The position numbers and the translations under genes were made by a program. Shown piece after piece: positions 49,557 through 58,025 of a stretch of 64,000 nucleotides of DNA. The notes below the pieces were generated by a model. The model was not told the origin of the DNA and did not search any database. It saw only the letters and a program-made list of their open reading frames with translations. Every line of letters begins with the position of its first letter. Position 1 is the first letter of the stretch. The DNA lies in NCBI RefSeq assembly GCF_008704205.1, contig NZ_VXLC01000006.1, forward strand, positions 186,001 through 250,000, given 5' to 3'. The DNA comes from Nocardia colli (GTDB taxonomy: Bacteria > Actinomycetota > Actinomycetes > Mycobacteriales > Mycobacteriaceae).

Positions 49557-50327
49557 TCAGGCCGAAGGCTTGTGCGCGACCGCGAAGATTCGGCGGAACG
49601 GGAACCAGGTGGTGCCGTCGGATCGGGCCGGGTAAGCCACCCGCAGGCGAGGCGCCAGCTCGGTACGGAATTCGCGCCAGTCCTCGTCGTCCAGCGCGGC
49701 ACGGAGTGGGCGCAGGGCGGTGCCGGTCACCCACTCCAGCACCGGGTCCGGGCCCGAAAGACGTTGCAGGTAAGTGGTTTCCCACACATCGACCTCGGTG
49801 TCGCCGACCGCGAGGACGGTGGCGTAATCGGCCGGCCCAGAGACCGCGTCGGCGCTGCGTAACGCGATCTCGCCGAGTTTGCCCTGCCAGCGCGCCTCGG
49901 TGGCCAGTGCGCGGATCTCCCGGTGCGACGGGGCGTCGAAGTTGCCCGGCACCTGCATGGCGAACCAGGCGCCGGCCGGCAGTGCGGTCAGCCATTCGGC
50001 GAGCAGCGTCAGATGATTCGGAACCCATTGCAGGACAGCATTACTGACGACGACGTCGGTTTCGGCGTCCGGTTCCCAGTCGTTGACGTCGAGCACCCGG
50101 GCGTTGATCCCGCGCTCCTGCGCCTCTTTCACCATCTCCGGCGAGGAGTCGAGCGCGTCCAGCTGCGCATCGGGCCATCGTTCGGCGAGCACGCCGGTGA
50201 GATTGCCCGGGCCACAGCCCAAATCGACTACGCGGCGCGGCTTTTCGGCATCGATCCGGGCGACCAGCTCGAAGAACGGGCGTGCCCGGTGGTCGGCGAA
50301 GTCGAGATACTTCTTCGGATCCCACAT
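49557..50327 (-). CDS. tam: trans-aconitate 2-methyltransferase
   Basis: 256 residues. The opening MWDPKKYLDFADHRARPFFEL and the SAM motif VVDLGCGPGNLTGVLAERWP are characteristic of Tam, which methylates trans-aconitate, a stray inhibitor of aconitase. The later NAVLQWVPNH and FAMQVPGNFDAPSH segments and the C-terminal GTALRPLRAAL, FPFRRIFAVA also match. Length is normal. Just upstream are two tandem AGTAC...GTACT palindromes, so transcription is probably regulated by a protein not encoded nearby. Confidence 0.93.
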   Translation of the reverse strand: MWDPKKYLDFADHRARPFFELVARIDAEKPRRVVDLGCGPGNLTGVLAERWPDAQLDALDSSPEMVKEAQERGINARVLDVNDWEPDAETDVVVSNAVLQWVPNHLTLLAEWLTALPAGAWFAMQVPGNFDAPSHREIRALATEARWQGKLGEIALRSADAVSGPADYATVLAVGDTEVDVWETTYLQRLSGPDPVLEWVTGTALRPLRAALDDEDWREFRTELAPRLRVAYPARSDGTTWFPFRRIFAVAHKPSA

Positions 50328-50347
50328 GCGAAACCCTTCTCGTAAAC

Positions 50348-50376
50348 AGTACGAGCGTACTTAGTACGATTGTACT
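50348..50376. promoter_or_regulatory. two tandem palindromes AGTACGANNNGTACT-type upstream of tam
   Basis: AGTACGAGCGTACT (50348-50361) and AGTACGATTGTACT (50363-50376) are each inverted repeats (AGTAC/GTACT with a four-base spacer) and begin 15 bp apart. Together they lie in a longer imperfect palindrome from 50346 to 50378, about 20 bp upstream of the tam start. They look like a cooperative operator pair, and no regulator gene is adjacent. Confidence 0.7.
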
Positions 50377-50583
50377 GTATAGCATCGTCGGCTCAGAGAT
50401 GCCCCACATGCAGGCGCGACAAACCCGCCCAGACTGAAGAAACCGACCAGTTTGATATGCTCGACAAGAGGTATTCGGCAATGGATGGTTGCCGACCCGA
50501 TAGCCGGCCGACCGACGTATCGGCAGTTACCTCCGGTCCGGCCGATCCACCACCCGTTCATCAATGTTGTTGCACGCAAGCCA

Positions 50584-50601
50584 GATACAGTGACCTGTAT
50601 C
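50584..50601. promoter_or_regulatory. perfect palindrome upstream of small protein gene
   Basis: GATACAG-TGAC-CTGTATC is a 7-bp perfect inverted repeat with a four-base spacer, 18 bp before the ATG at 50619 and just before its ribosome site (GGAAAGG). Operator-like, regulator unknown. Confidence 0.55.
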
Positions 50602-50618
50602 GGAAAGGTGCGTGAACC

Positions 50619-50846
50619 ATGACGGAACCCAAATTCGCGATCGGCGATCGAATCCGCCACGTGTCCATGGGACATCACGGCGTAGTAGTCGCGGTCGACC
50701 GGGAACACTCCGCGGTACACGACGCCAACGACCTCAGCCTCAACCCGGAGATCCGCGGCAACCCTTGGTACAAGGTGACCCTGGAAGACGAACACGGCGA
50801 GCAGGTCGACAGCTACCTGTCCGAATCCCAGATCGACGCCGAATAG
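50619..50846 (+). CDS. small protein resembling HspQ/YccV hemimethylated-DNA-binding domain
   Basis: 75 residues. The layout FAIGDRIRHVSMGHHGVVVAVDRE ... NPWYKVTLEDEHGEQVDSYLSESQI recalls the YccV-like domain (HspQ), in which an R-H-x-x-x-G-x-x-G-V-V stretch is followed by a PWYxVL strand. The match is partial and the loop is short. HspQ affects proteolysis or DNA methylation status in enterobacteria; no role can be claimed here. It is preceded by a palindrome at 50584-50601 and a good ribosome site, which supports it as a real gene. Confidence 0.6.
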   Translation: MTEPKFAIGDRIRHVSMGHHGVVVAVDREHSAVHDANDLSLNPEIRGNPWYKVTLEDEHGEQVDSYLSESQIDAE

Positions 50847-50852
50847 GTCTGC

Positions 50853-51159
50853 TCACGCTCGGACAAGGCCTAATTGTTGCCGGAGGGTGGAGGTGTCGAC
50901 GAGGCCCCATATCTCCGTGATGCGACCTTCGGCGAAGCGGAGGAAGAAGACCTCGTCGTATCTGACCGGCCTGCCGGTCGGCGCGAGCCCCGAGCGCCTC
51001 GGCCCCGGTCCCCGCGACCGGCACCGGTGTATGCAACACCGCCTCCGGCTCGACAACCTCGTGGATCATCCGCGAGATCACCTCCAGCTCACCGCTGTTC
51101 ACAGCATCATGAAACCGCCCGAAGATCGCGGTGTTGTTCGTTTCCTGATCCGATGACAT
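50853..51159 (-). pseudogene. SnoaL-like polyketide/ester cyclase remnant with internal deletion
   Basis: The start at 51159 (MSSDQETNNTAIFGRFHDAVNSGE, preceded by a GGAG site) reads as a SnoaL-type protein through VLHTPVPVAGTGAEALG; then the frame fails. The C-terminal part resumes in another frame (GLAPTGRPVRYDEVFFLRFAEGRITEIWGLVDT) and stops at 50853. A normal family member has about 40 residues between these blocks, so there is an internal deletion that also shifts the frame. The gene is therefore dead. A TGTCACA-type promoter element lies upstream at 51209-51215. Confidence 0.75.
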
Positions 51160-51188
51160 CGGCTCCTCCTTGCGTCGGCTGCCCATAA

Positions 51189-51215
51189 GACCGACGCAGG
51201 GCGCGAACTGTGACA
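51189..51215 (-). promoter_or_regulatory. candidate ECF41-type promoter of the SnoaL remnant
   Basis: On the minus strand TGTCACA (51215-51209) is followed after 16 bases by GGTC (51192-51189), close to the reported ECF41 target pattern TGTCACA-N16-CGTC. It precedes the SnoaL remnant, and an ECF41-type sigma gene lies 1.8 kb away. The promoter overlaps the in-frame GTG of the divergent esterase frame. Confidence 0.5.
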
Positions 51216-51296
51216 CAAAGTCCGAATCTTCTTGCGGCCCTGCGTGCCGTGGAAAATGAGTGGCTCTGCGGATTCGGGCGGGGCTACGTTACGGCG

Positions 51297-52361
51297 ATGG
51301 CGGAGATCCACGGCCGGTGTGCCGGTCGGTTCGGTGCGGTGGCGGAGGCGTTGGCGGGGTCGCTGGACGGCGATGACGTCGGGGCTTCCGCGGCGGTGTT
51401 CGTCGATGGTGAGGCCGTGGTCGATATCTGGGGTGGGTATGCCGACGCGAGACGGAGTGTCGCTTGGGAGCGGGACACGATCGTCAATGTCTGGTCCACG
51501 AGCAAGACGATGGTGGCGTTGTGTGCGCTGATCTTGGCGGACCGGGGTGAGCTGGATCTGGATGCGCCGGTCGCCGCGTATTGGCCGGAGTTCGCGGCGG
51601 CGGGGAAACAGCGGGTGCTGGTGCGGCATCTGCTCGGGCATACGGCGGGGCTGCCGGATTGGGATGAGCCGATCACGGTCGAGGAGCTGTATGCGTGGCC
51701 GGCGGCTACCGCCCGGCTGGCCGCACAGGCACCGCGGTGGGAACCCGGAACAGCCGGCGGATATCACTCGATCACCTTCGGTCATCTGATCGGCGAAGTG
51801 ATCGCGCGGGTGACCGGACGCAGCATCGGCACGTTCTTCGCCGAGGAGGTGGCCGGGCCGCTGGGCGCGGACTTCCATATCGGGCTGGCCGCCGAACACG
51901 ACTGGCGCGTAGCCGAACTGATCGCCGCGCCCCAGGGGGACAAGCCGGAGGGATTCACGGTCGGGGTGGCCGCCGCCAATACGACGGCTTGGCGGCGGGC
52001 CGAGATACCGGCGGTCAACGGCCACGGGAACGCCCGCTCTGTCGGCCTGGTGCAGTCCGTGCTGGCGTGTGGCGGCGCGGTCGGTGGCGTTCGGCTGCTC
52101 TCGGAAGCGGGCTGTGAGCGTGTCTTCGAGGAGCAGTTCCGCGGGCTCGACACTGTCCTGGGTAGCCCGATCCGCTGGGGTATGGGTTATCGGCTGGAGA
52201 ATCGCACGTGCTCGTGGGGCGGGTGGGGCGGCTCGCTGGTGCTGGTCGACCTCGATCATCGAATGACGGTGTCGTACACGATGAATCAGGTGCTGTGGGA
52301 CTCGGGTTACGACCGGTCCCTCAGCGTCCTGATGGCGGCCTACGAATCGATCACCGCCTGA
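51297..52361 (+). CDS. serine esterase / beta-lactamase-fold hydrolase
   Basis: About 354 residues from ATG 51297 (MAEIHGRCAGRFGAVAEALAG), the usual N terminus of EstB/LipP-type esterases; an in-frame GTG at 51210 would add 29 residues and start inside the promoter of the opposite gene. The S-x-x-K is S67-TSK70 in VWSTSKTMVALC. Other blocks are VAAYWPEFAAAGKQ, HLLGHTAGLPDW and GYHSITFGHLIGEV, with the catalytic Tyr in GYHS. It is a paralogue of the esterase at 45724 and converges on the flavodoxin gene. Cytoplasmic, with no signal peptide seen. Confidence 0.87.
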   Translation: MAEIHGRCAGRFGAVAEALAGSLDGDDVGASAAVFVDGEAVVDIWGGYADARRSVAWERDTIVNVWSTSKTMVALCALILADRGELDLDAPVAAYWPEFAAAGKQRVLVRHLLGHTAGLPDWDEPITVEELYAWPAATARLAAQAPRWEPGTAGGYHSITFGHLIGEVIARVTGRSIGTFFAEEVAGPLGADFHIGLAAEHDWRVAELIAAPQGDKPEGFTVGVAAANTTAWRRAEIPAVNGHGNARSVGLVQSVLACGGAVGGVRLLSEAGCERVFEEQFRGLDTVLGSPIRWGMGYRLENRTCSWGGWGGSLVLVDLDHRMTVSYTMNQVLWDSGYDRSLSVLMAAYESITA

Positions 52362-52367
52362 GTCGAT

Positions 52368-52835
52368 TCAGGCCGCGACCTGGGTGCGGAGTCGTTCGGC
52401 GAACGTGCGGGCGGCCGCGAGGTCAGCGCCGTTGGGGCGGTCTTTGCGAATGCCGCCGACGAGTTTGAAGGGGGCGTAGGTATCGAGGGCGCGGCAGGAG
52501 AAGGTGCCGGTCACCTCGAAACCCTTCTGCTCCAGCAGCTTTGCCATCGGCCGGGAGAAACGCTGGAAACGCGCCTCGGGAAAACCGCTGGTGGCGAAGA
52601 TGAATGCCGTGCGGCGCGGTTCTTGCGGCAGGGCTTCGACGAACTCACGCAGCTGAGTGTGGAAGGAGCCCAGGAAGATTCCCGAGCCGAAGCCGACGAG
52701 GTCGTAGCCGGCGAGTTCGGCCGCATCGATCTGATCGGGGGCGACGACGCGGGCGTCCAAGGCGTGACCCATGACGTCGGCGATCCGTTTCGTATTGCCA
52801 TGGGACACCGAGGTGCACACGATGATGGCCTTCAT
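52368..52835 (-). CDS. flavodoxin family protein
   Basis: 155 residues. The FMN phosphate-binding loop is VCTSVSHGNTKRIADV at the N terminus, followed by YDLVGFGSGIFLGSFH and FIFATSGFP, the isoalloxazine loops of flavodoxin/MenG-like proteins. It carries electrons or acts as a small quinone reductase. The promoter at 52877-52903 matches the ECF41 pattern, and the ECF41-type sigma gene ends 99 bp upstream on the same strand, so this is a probable target of that sigma factor. ATG 52835 has AAGGAGCC upstream. Confidence 0.88.
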   Translation of the reverse strand: MKAIIVCTSVSHGNTKRIADVMGHALDARVVAPDQIDAAELAGYDLVGFGSGIFLGSFHTQLREFVEALPQEPRRTAFIFATSGFPEARFQRFSRPMAKLLEQKGFEVTGTFSCRALDTYAPFKLVGGIRKDRPNGADLAAARTFAERLRTQVAA

Positions 52836-52876
52836 GACGAGGCTCCTTCACGTTGGTTGATCCGGTCGTCCACTGA

Positions 52877-52903
52877 GACACCGCCCGAACCACGACCGTG
52901 ACA
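52877..52903 (-). promoter_or_regulatory. candidate ECF41-type promoter of the flavodoxin gene
   Basis: On the minus strand TGTCACG (52903-52897) and TGTC (52880-52877) are separated by exactly 16 bases, one mismatch in each element from the ECF41 consensus TGTCACA-N16-CGTC. The flavodoxin ATG is about 40 bp downstream, a normal leader length. Confidence 0.55.
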
Positions 52904-52933
52904 TGTGGGCGACTGTGGCCTCTGTCACCGCCG

Positions 52934-53833
52934 TCAGATATCCCGGTCGAGTGGGCGCAGCACGTCTGTGCCGCGCAGCTTGTCGGGGTTGCGGACGGCA
53001 TACAGGCCGGTGATGCGGTCGCCGTCGATCTCGATCATCAAGACGGTGTCGAGCTGCCCGTCGGTGCCGGACCGGAACAGCAGCGCGGGCAGCGCGTTGA
53101 AGCTGCCGAACTCTACGGTCATGTCCGCCATGCTGTTTCGGGCCAGCCCGATGAGGAACTTGGCGACCGGCTCAGCGCCCGTGATCGGGCGGCCCGCGAC
53201 GATGACGCGGCCGCCGCCGTCGGAGATCTGAACGACGTCGGGGGCGAGCACGTCCATCAGGGTCTGCACCTCACCCGTGCGCGCCGCGAGCAGAAAGCGG
53301 GTGATGATCGCCTGGTTGGCCTCGGCATCGGGCTGGAAGCGTTTGCGGCGGGCCTGCACGTGTTCGCGAGCCCGGTGCGCGATCTGGCGGACGGCGGCGT
53401 CCGTCTTGCCGATCATCGCGGCGATCTCGACGAGGCTGTGGCCGAACACTTCCGACAGCAGGAACACCGCCCGCTCGGTCGGGCCGAGGGTTTCCAGCAC
53501 GAGCAGCATGGCCATCGACACCGATTCGGCCAGCAGCACATCGTGACTGGCGTCGTGTTCGGTGCGGATCGGTTCGGGCAGCCAGTTGCCGACGTACTCC
53601 TCGCGGCGGCGGCGCACGGTCCGTAATTGGTTGAGCGCCTGGCGGGTAACGATCTGCACGAGATAGGCGCGGGGGTGTTCGACCGCGTCCTGGTCGGCGT
53701 CGAGCCAGCGAAGGAAGCTGTCCTGCAACACATCCTCGGTGTCGGCCGCACTGCCGAGGATCTCGTAGGCGATGGTGAACAGCAGCGGACGGAACTGGTC
53801 GAACGCATCCGGTTCGGGGAGTTCGTCTTTCAT
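52934..53833 (-). CDS. ECF41-type (SigJ-like) sigma factor
   Basis: 299 residues. Sigma2 region (FDQFRPLLFTIAYEILGSAADTEDVLQDSFLRW, read in two parts) and sigma4 region (TLGPTERAVFLLSEVFGHSLVEIAAMIGKTDAAVRQIAHRAREHV) are joined by a linker with the ECF41 hallmark NWLPEP. A C-terminal SnoaL-like domain of about 100 residues, with the DGGGR motif, replaces a separate anti-sigma factor. ECF41 genes are normally next to a COE gene (carboxymuconolactone decarboxylase, oxidoreductase or epimerase). Here the overlapping upstream gene is a truncated oxidoreductase. Start at ATG 53833. Confidence 0.92.
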   Translation of the reverse strand: MKDELPEPDAFDQFRPLLFTIAYEILGSAADTEDVLQDSFLRWLDADQDAVEHPRAYLVQIVTRQALNQLRTVRRRREEYVGNWLPEPIRTEHDASHDVLLAESVSMAMLLVLETLGPTERAVFLLSEVFGHSLVEIAAMIGKTDAAVRQIAHRAREHVQARRKRFQPDAEANQAIITRFLLAARTGEVQTLMDVLAPDVVQISDGGGRVIVAGRPITGAEPVAKFLIGLARNSMADMTVEFGSFNALPALLFRSGTDGQLDTVLMIEIDGDRITGLYAVRNPDKLRGTDVLRPLDRDI

Positions 53834-54273
53834 CGGACAGCGGCCGGGATCGGCTCGGGCACAGTCGGTCCGGGCAGCCACCGGTAGGCACGGGGGAAGC
53901 GCATCGAGGTGAGGGTGAAGCGACAGACCCGTTCCTTGACCACCGCCACCACCCGCCCGAACAGCACGAAGTCACGCGCACTGTCGTCACGGTGCGTCGC
54001 CTGGATGAAGCCATCGCGGCGGCCGAGACTGATCGCATGGCCGGCCATGTCCAGCGACAGCGGTTCCGGTTGTTCGCCACGGATCAGTGCGAGCACCGTA
54101 TCGGCGCCGTGCGCACCCATCGGTATCGCGGCCTGACAGCTCATTCTCGCGTACTCCCCCACATGTCGAGGCGGTGTGGCGGCGTCCCCCACACCGACGA
54201 TCCGTCCATGATCAACACACACCAACGTATCGTCGGTGCGCAAGCGACCGTCGGCAGACACCACCTCCGCTCA
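53830..54273 (-). pseudogene. 5'-truncated FAD-dependent oxidoreductase (NDH-2 type)
   Basis: The readable part (VSADGRLRTDDTLVCVDHGRIV, VGDAATPPR, MSCQAAIPMGAHGADTVLALIRG, then DFVLFGRVVAVVKERVCRFTL and a proline-rich end) is the C-terminal third of a NAD(P)/FAD-dependent oxidoreductase with the GDA FAD-binding motif. All N-terminal Rossmann domains are missing: an in-frame TGA lies at 54271-54273, and the DNA beyond shows no related frame before the tRNA genes 200 bp away. The stop overlaps the sigma factor start (TGA/ATG). It is most simply a deleted COE-type partner of the ECF41 sigma factor. Confidence 0.75.
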
Positions 54274-54471
54274 GTTCGACCCGACATCTCGAAGACACCG
54301 GCAGAGCCGAGACCGTGACAGCGACGGAATGTGGTGACGATCACACGCTGTGCGCTCTGCGAGCCATACGCACAGCGGACAACAGCGGTCGGATCGGGCC
54401 GCCGACGAGCGGACCGCGTAAACGCCACGAGCCGACCAACGCATCTGACCTGCGTCGATCGGCTCGAATAG

Positions 54472-54548
<77 letters not shown>

Positions 54549-54595
54549 TTGTCCCTCGCGGCGGGTATCGGCCGCCGCCGAGGCTGAATTCCGTG

Positions 54596-54669
<74 letters not shown>

Positions 54670-55583
54670 AGGCAAACGACATCGATGGGATCGCCACGAT
54701 GTCGTGTGCGTCCCGACTGTACCGAACCCTGCTTCGCAAATGCCAATCAGCCCCCCGCGCAGCGGGATAGCGCAGGTGTGTGTCCGGGTGGTCGCGGTGA
54801 CGCCCTATCGTGAGTCTCGCACGCCACTCGCCCCGGTCAGGGCGGGGCGCGCGGTGCAGAACTTAATGAAATTAAGAGGGATCTCTTCCTTGAAACTCGG
54901 GCGTGTCGGATCGGAAGCGGGGAGCATATGGGACGCGTGACGACTCCTGTCGGGGGGAGCCGTGGCCCACGGGGTGGCCACCAGTCACGCCCGACCGGTC
55001 GCGGAGAGGATGCCACCCATGGGGACATCACGACTCGCCGAAATCGCACTAGCAGTAATTTGCGCCGTGCCACCGACCGCCGGGTGTGCTGTGGGCAGGA
55101 AAATCCGGCTCCACACCCCCACTGGGCAGAAGACCCGCAGACCTTCGGCAACTCGCACCGCTACTTCGGCGCCGCGACCAGGCAGGCAGCCCATCCGGCC
55201 ACCCGCTCGGCCACATCGCGTCGTGGTATCGCGAGCGGCCGGGGGGACCCGCATGGCGCGGCGCTACAGCGTGTCGCCAGCGCGTCTCGGCGCGACTTCT
55301 CAGCGAACGAAATCCGGGTGTAACGCCGACGCGACTTCTGCGATCTCATATCCGATCGCCATTCGCGAGGCATCGAGAACACGTTGCAAAACAGCGTTTT
55401 TTGATGCCGGGTGGCTTGCTAGGATCCTTTTTGCCGGACGGGGGTATCTGGAAAGGGGGCGGTGAGCGTGCGCCGAGCGAGGTGGACACAACCGCGTAGC
55501 AGTGCGAACGATCGGGGTGACGTCGGCACCTGTGTCAGCACAGGGCCTCTGGGTACCGACGCCACCTGCGCAGGGTGAGTTCG
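54670..55583. other. 914-bp stretch without a convincing gene
   Basis: Lies between the tRNA pair and the GGDEF gene. Several Arg/Pro-rich frames exist on both strands (for example about 54928-55465) but none has a family-like motif, a good start context or a sensible composition. An AT-rich palindrome CTTAAT-GAA-ATTAAG (54862-54876) stands out from the GC-rich surroundings and could be an operator or promoter part, perhaps for the tRNA transcript or an unidentified gene. Confidence 0.4.
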
Positions 55584-56534
55584 ATGTCGATCGATATCGA
55601 GCCCCCTGTCGCCGCGATGGCCCGCGCCTGGGCCCGTGCGGTGTGCGCCGAGCCGGGTTCCGGCGCGGCGCCGCAACAGCTGGAACCGGTACTTATCGAG
55701 ATCGTCGAGCAGCTGCTCACGCTCGCGAGGTCCGAGCCGTTCCCGGTGCCGCAGGCCCGCATGCTCGGAGCCCGGCTGTCCGAGGCGCCGTTCGACCGGA
55801 TCCGGATGCTCGCGCAGGCCTCCAGGTGGCTGCTCGGCTTCCCGTCCGGCGCGCCGGGTTCGCTGGTCGCCACCCGCTGGCCGTTCGTCGCCAGCCAGGC
55901 CATCGACAGCTATGCCCAGGCGTTGCAGGAACGTGCGCTGGCACAGCAGGAGCAGAACCTCTCGGCGAAGGTCTCGCTGCGCGTGCAGGAGATCGCGGCG
56001 TTGCAGCATCGGCTCCGGCACGAGGCGACCCACGACGCGCTCACCGATCTGGCCAACCGCACCCTGCTGCAGGACCGGGTGCGGCTGATGTCGACCGACC
56101 CGAACCGCGGCGTCGGGCTGCTGCTGATCGACCTGGATCGGTTCAAGCAGATCAACGACGGCTACGGGCACGCGATCGGCGACGAGGTGCTGGTCGAGCT
56201 GGCCAACCGGCTGCGGGAGGTGTGCGCGCCGGAAACGGTGATCTGCCGTTACGGCGGCGACGAATTCGTGCTCGCGGTCAACCCGCCGCACAACACGCTC
56301 GGCGATCTGGCCAGCAAGATCGTGTCCGCGCTGCGCGACCCGGTGTGGTCGACGGCGGGGCCGGTGCCGGTCTCGGCGAGTGTGGGCACCGCGTTCTGTC
56401 CGCCCGGAAGTCCGTGCGACTTCAGCGATCTGCTGCGCCGGGCCGACCGCGCGATGTACTCGGCGAAGACGGCGGGCGGGCGACGGTTCGCGCTGGCGGA
56501 CGAGCCGGCCATCGACGAAGCCGTGGCGGGTTGA
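55584..56534 (+). CDS. GGDEF domain protein, putative diguanylate cyclase
   Basis: 316 residues. The N-terminal 140 residues are helical and unassigned, followed by a short coiled segment (LQERALAQQEQNLSAKVSLRVQEIAALQHRL) and a GGDEF domain with the active-site loop YGGDEF intact and the substrate-binding block DALTDLANRTLL, DLDRFKQINDGYGHAIGDEVL. It should make cyclic di-GMP, as Mycobacterium and Nocardia cyclases of this type do. An upstream in-frame GTG (55575) is also possible. No obvious I-site RxxD five residues before the GGDEF is seen. Confidence 0.88.
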   Translation: MSIDIEPPVAAMARAWARAVCAEPGSGAAPQQLEPVLIEIVEQLLTLARSEPFPVPQARMLGARLSEAPFDRIRMLAQASRWLLGFPSGAPGSLVATRWPFVASQAIDSYAQALQERALAQQEQNLSAKVSLRVQEIAALQHRLRHEATHDALTDLANRTLLQDRVRLMSTDPNRGVGLLLIDLDRFKQINDGYGHAIGDEVLVELANRLREVCAPETVICRYGGDEFVLAVNPPHNTLGDLASKIVSALRDPVWSTAGPVPVSASVGTAFCPPGSPCDFSDLLRRADRAMYSAKTAGGRRFALADEPAIDEAVAG

Positions 56535-56547
56535 GGAGCCGGCGAAG

Positions 56548-57360
56548 CTAGACCGCCTGACAGGTAGGGCACCAGAAGAGGTTTCGGGCCTCCATGACCG
56601 CGTGCGCGACCGGTGTGCCGCACACGCGGCACGGCGCGCCCTGGCGGCGGTAGACGTAGGTGCGCGGCCGGTCGGGTGCGTAGGACGGCTCGCCGTGGTC
56701 GTCCTCGGGACGGACCACGACCATCTTGCCGACCCGCACACCGACCTTCATCAACGCGACCAGATCGACCCACATCGCGGCCCACTCCTCGGCGGACAGC
56801 GCGGTGCCCGGCCGGTGCGGCGAAATGTGGTGCCGGAACAGCAGTTCCGCCCGGTAGACATTGCCGACCCCGGCGAGCACCGCCTGATCCATCAGCAGCG
56901 CGCCGATCGGCCTGCGCGAGCGATGCATGCGCTGCCAAGCCCGATCGGGGTCGGCGCCGCGGCGCAACGGATCCGGGCCGAGCCGGTCGGTGAGCGCGGA
57001 AACCTCTGGGGCGAGCAGGACTTCGCACGCGGTCGGCCCGCGCAGGTCGGTGCCGAACCCGGGCTGCCCGTCCTTCACCCCGAGCATGCGCATGCGCACC
57101 TGCCCGACCGGCTCCCCCATCGGCAGCTCGGATTCGGTGAACTTGCCGTACAGGCCGAGGTGCACGTGCACGATCAGGCCCGAATCATAGTGGTGCAGCA
57201 GGTGTTTGCCCCACGCCTCGGCGCGGGTCAGCAGCTGGCCGTCGACCCGGGCCGCGCCGGCCGCGAACTTGCCCTGCGGGCTGGACACGCGCACCACACT
57301 GCCCGCGAGGCGCTTCTGGTGCAGCCTCGCGAGCCGGTGCAGCGTATGACCTTCGGGCAC
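56548..57360 (-). CDS. Fpg/Nei-family DNA glycosylase
   Basis: 270 residues. It starts with the catalytic Pro-Glu of the family (MPEGHTLHRLA), has the H2TH region (PIGALLMDQAVLAGVGNVYRAELLF) and ends with the zinc finger CRVCG...CPTC (four Cys). It removes oxidised bases and nicks the strand. The P-E-G-H-T-L-H-R opening is that of the Nei subgroup rather than Fpg; from memory it corresponds to mycobacterial Rv2464c (Nei1). It lies 14 bp downstream of rpiB on the same strand, as in mycobacteria. Confidence 0.93.
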   Translation of the reverse strand: MPEGHTLHRLARLHQKRLAGSVVRVSSPQGKFAAGAARVDGQLLTRAEAWGKHLLHHYDSGLIVHVHLGLYGKFTESELPMGEPVGQVRMRMLGVKDGQPGFGTDLRGPTACEVLLAPEVSALTDRLGPDPLRRGADPDRAWQRMHRSRRPIGALLMDQAVLAGVGNVYRAELLFRHHISPHRPGTALSAEEWAAMWVDLVALMKVGVRVGKMVVVRPEDDHGEPSYAPDRPRTYVYRRQGAPCRVCGTPVAHAVMEARNLFWCPTCQAV

Positions 57361-57373
57361 AGTCGATTACCGC

Positions 57374-57847
57374 TCAGTACGCGGGAACCGCCGGGGCCTC
57401 GCCGGACTTCTCGTACTCGGCCAGGATGTCGATGCGACGCTGATGGCGATCCTCGCCCGACCATTCGGTGGTGACGAACGCGTCGACGATGGCCAGCGCC
57501 TCCTCGGTGGAGTGCATGCGGCCGCCGATGCCGGCCAGCTGGGCGTTGTTGTGCTGCCGGGCCAGTTGGGCGGTCTCCACGCTCCAGGTCAGGGCGCAGC
57601 GGGCGCCGGGCACCTTGTTCGCGGCGATCTGCTCGCCGTTGCCGCTGCCGCCGAAGACCAGCCCGAGGCTGCCCGGGTCGGCGACGGTGCGGCGGGCCGC
57701 CTCGATGCAGAAGGCCGGGTAGTCGTCGAGCGCGTCGTACTCCAGTGCGCCGCAGTCGACCACCTCGTGGCCCGCCTTTTCCAGATGGTCCTTGACGTGA
57801 TTCTTGAGTTCGAAACCGGCATGGTCGGCACCGAGGTATACGCGCAT
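57374..57847 (-). CDS. rpiB: ribose-5-phosphate isomerase B
   Basis: 157 residues. The RpiB fold is seen in MRVYLGADHAGFELK, GGSGNGEQIAANKVPG and HNNAQLAGIGGRM. The active-site Cys of E. coli RpiB is absent; GNGEQ has the Glu used as catalytic base in the mycobacterial enzymes instead. It interconverts ribose-5-phosphate and ribulose-5-phosphate. The start could be the ATG at 57847 or another three codons upstream. Gene order with the Nei gene and the DsbA-like gene is the conserved mycobacterial one, interrupted here by an M48 protease gene. Confidence 0.95.
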   Translation of the reverse strand: MRVYLGADHAGFELKNHVKDHLEKAGHEVVDCGALEYDALDDYPAFCIEAARRTVADPGSLGLVFGGSGNGEQIAANKVPGARCALTWSVETAQLARQHNNAQLAGIGGRMHSTEEALAIVDAFVTTEWSGEDRHQRRIDILAEYEKSGEAPAVPAY

Positions 57848-58025
57848 GGCAGGCATTCTGTCAGGCGCGTTTCCAGGCCGTTACGAAGGGGTTCGCCGCC
57901 TGATTAACACCGGCGCCTGCTACCGCGAATCGAGAGGTACCTCGCGAGTGTCCTGAGCCACAACCTTCCGGTGGACACGACCGAGACACCGCTTCCGTCC
58001 CGAGCAACTGAATAGAGTTCATTTC

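Noticed and set aside
48058..50028. 656-codon frame joining the MFS gene with upstream sequence
   Set aside because: The first 178 codons are a shadow of the methyltransferase gene, and the palindromic operator lies inside the extension; the MFS start is at 49494.
54928..55465. Overlapping Arg/Pro-rich frames in the gap after the tRNA genes
   Set aside because: Composition is that of random GC-rich translation, starts are poor, and three frames compete for the same bases.
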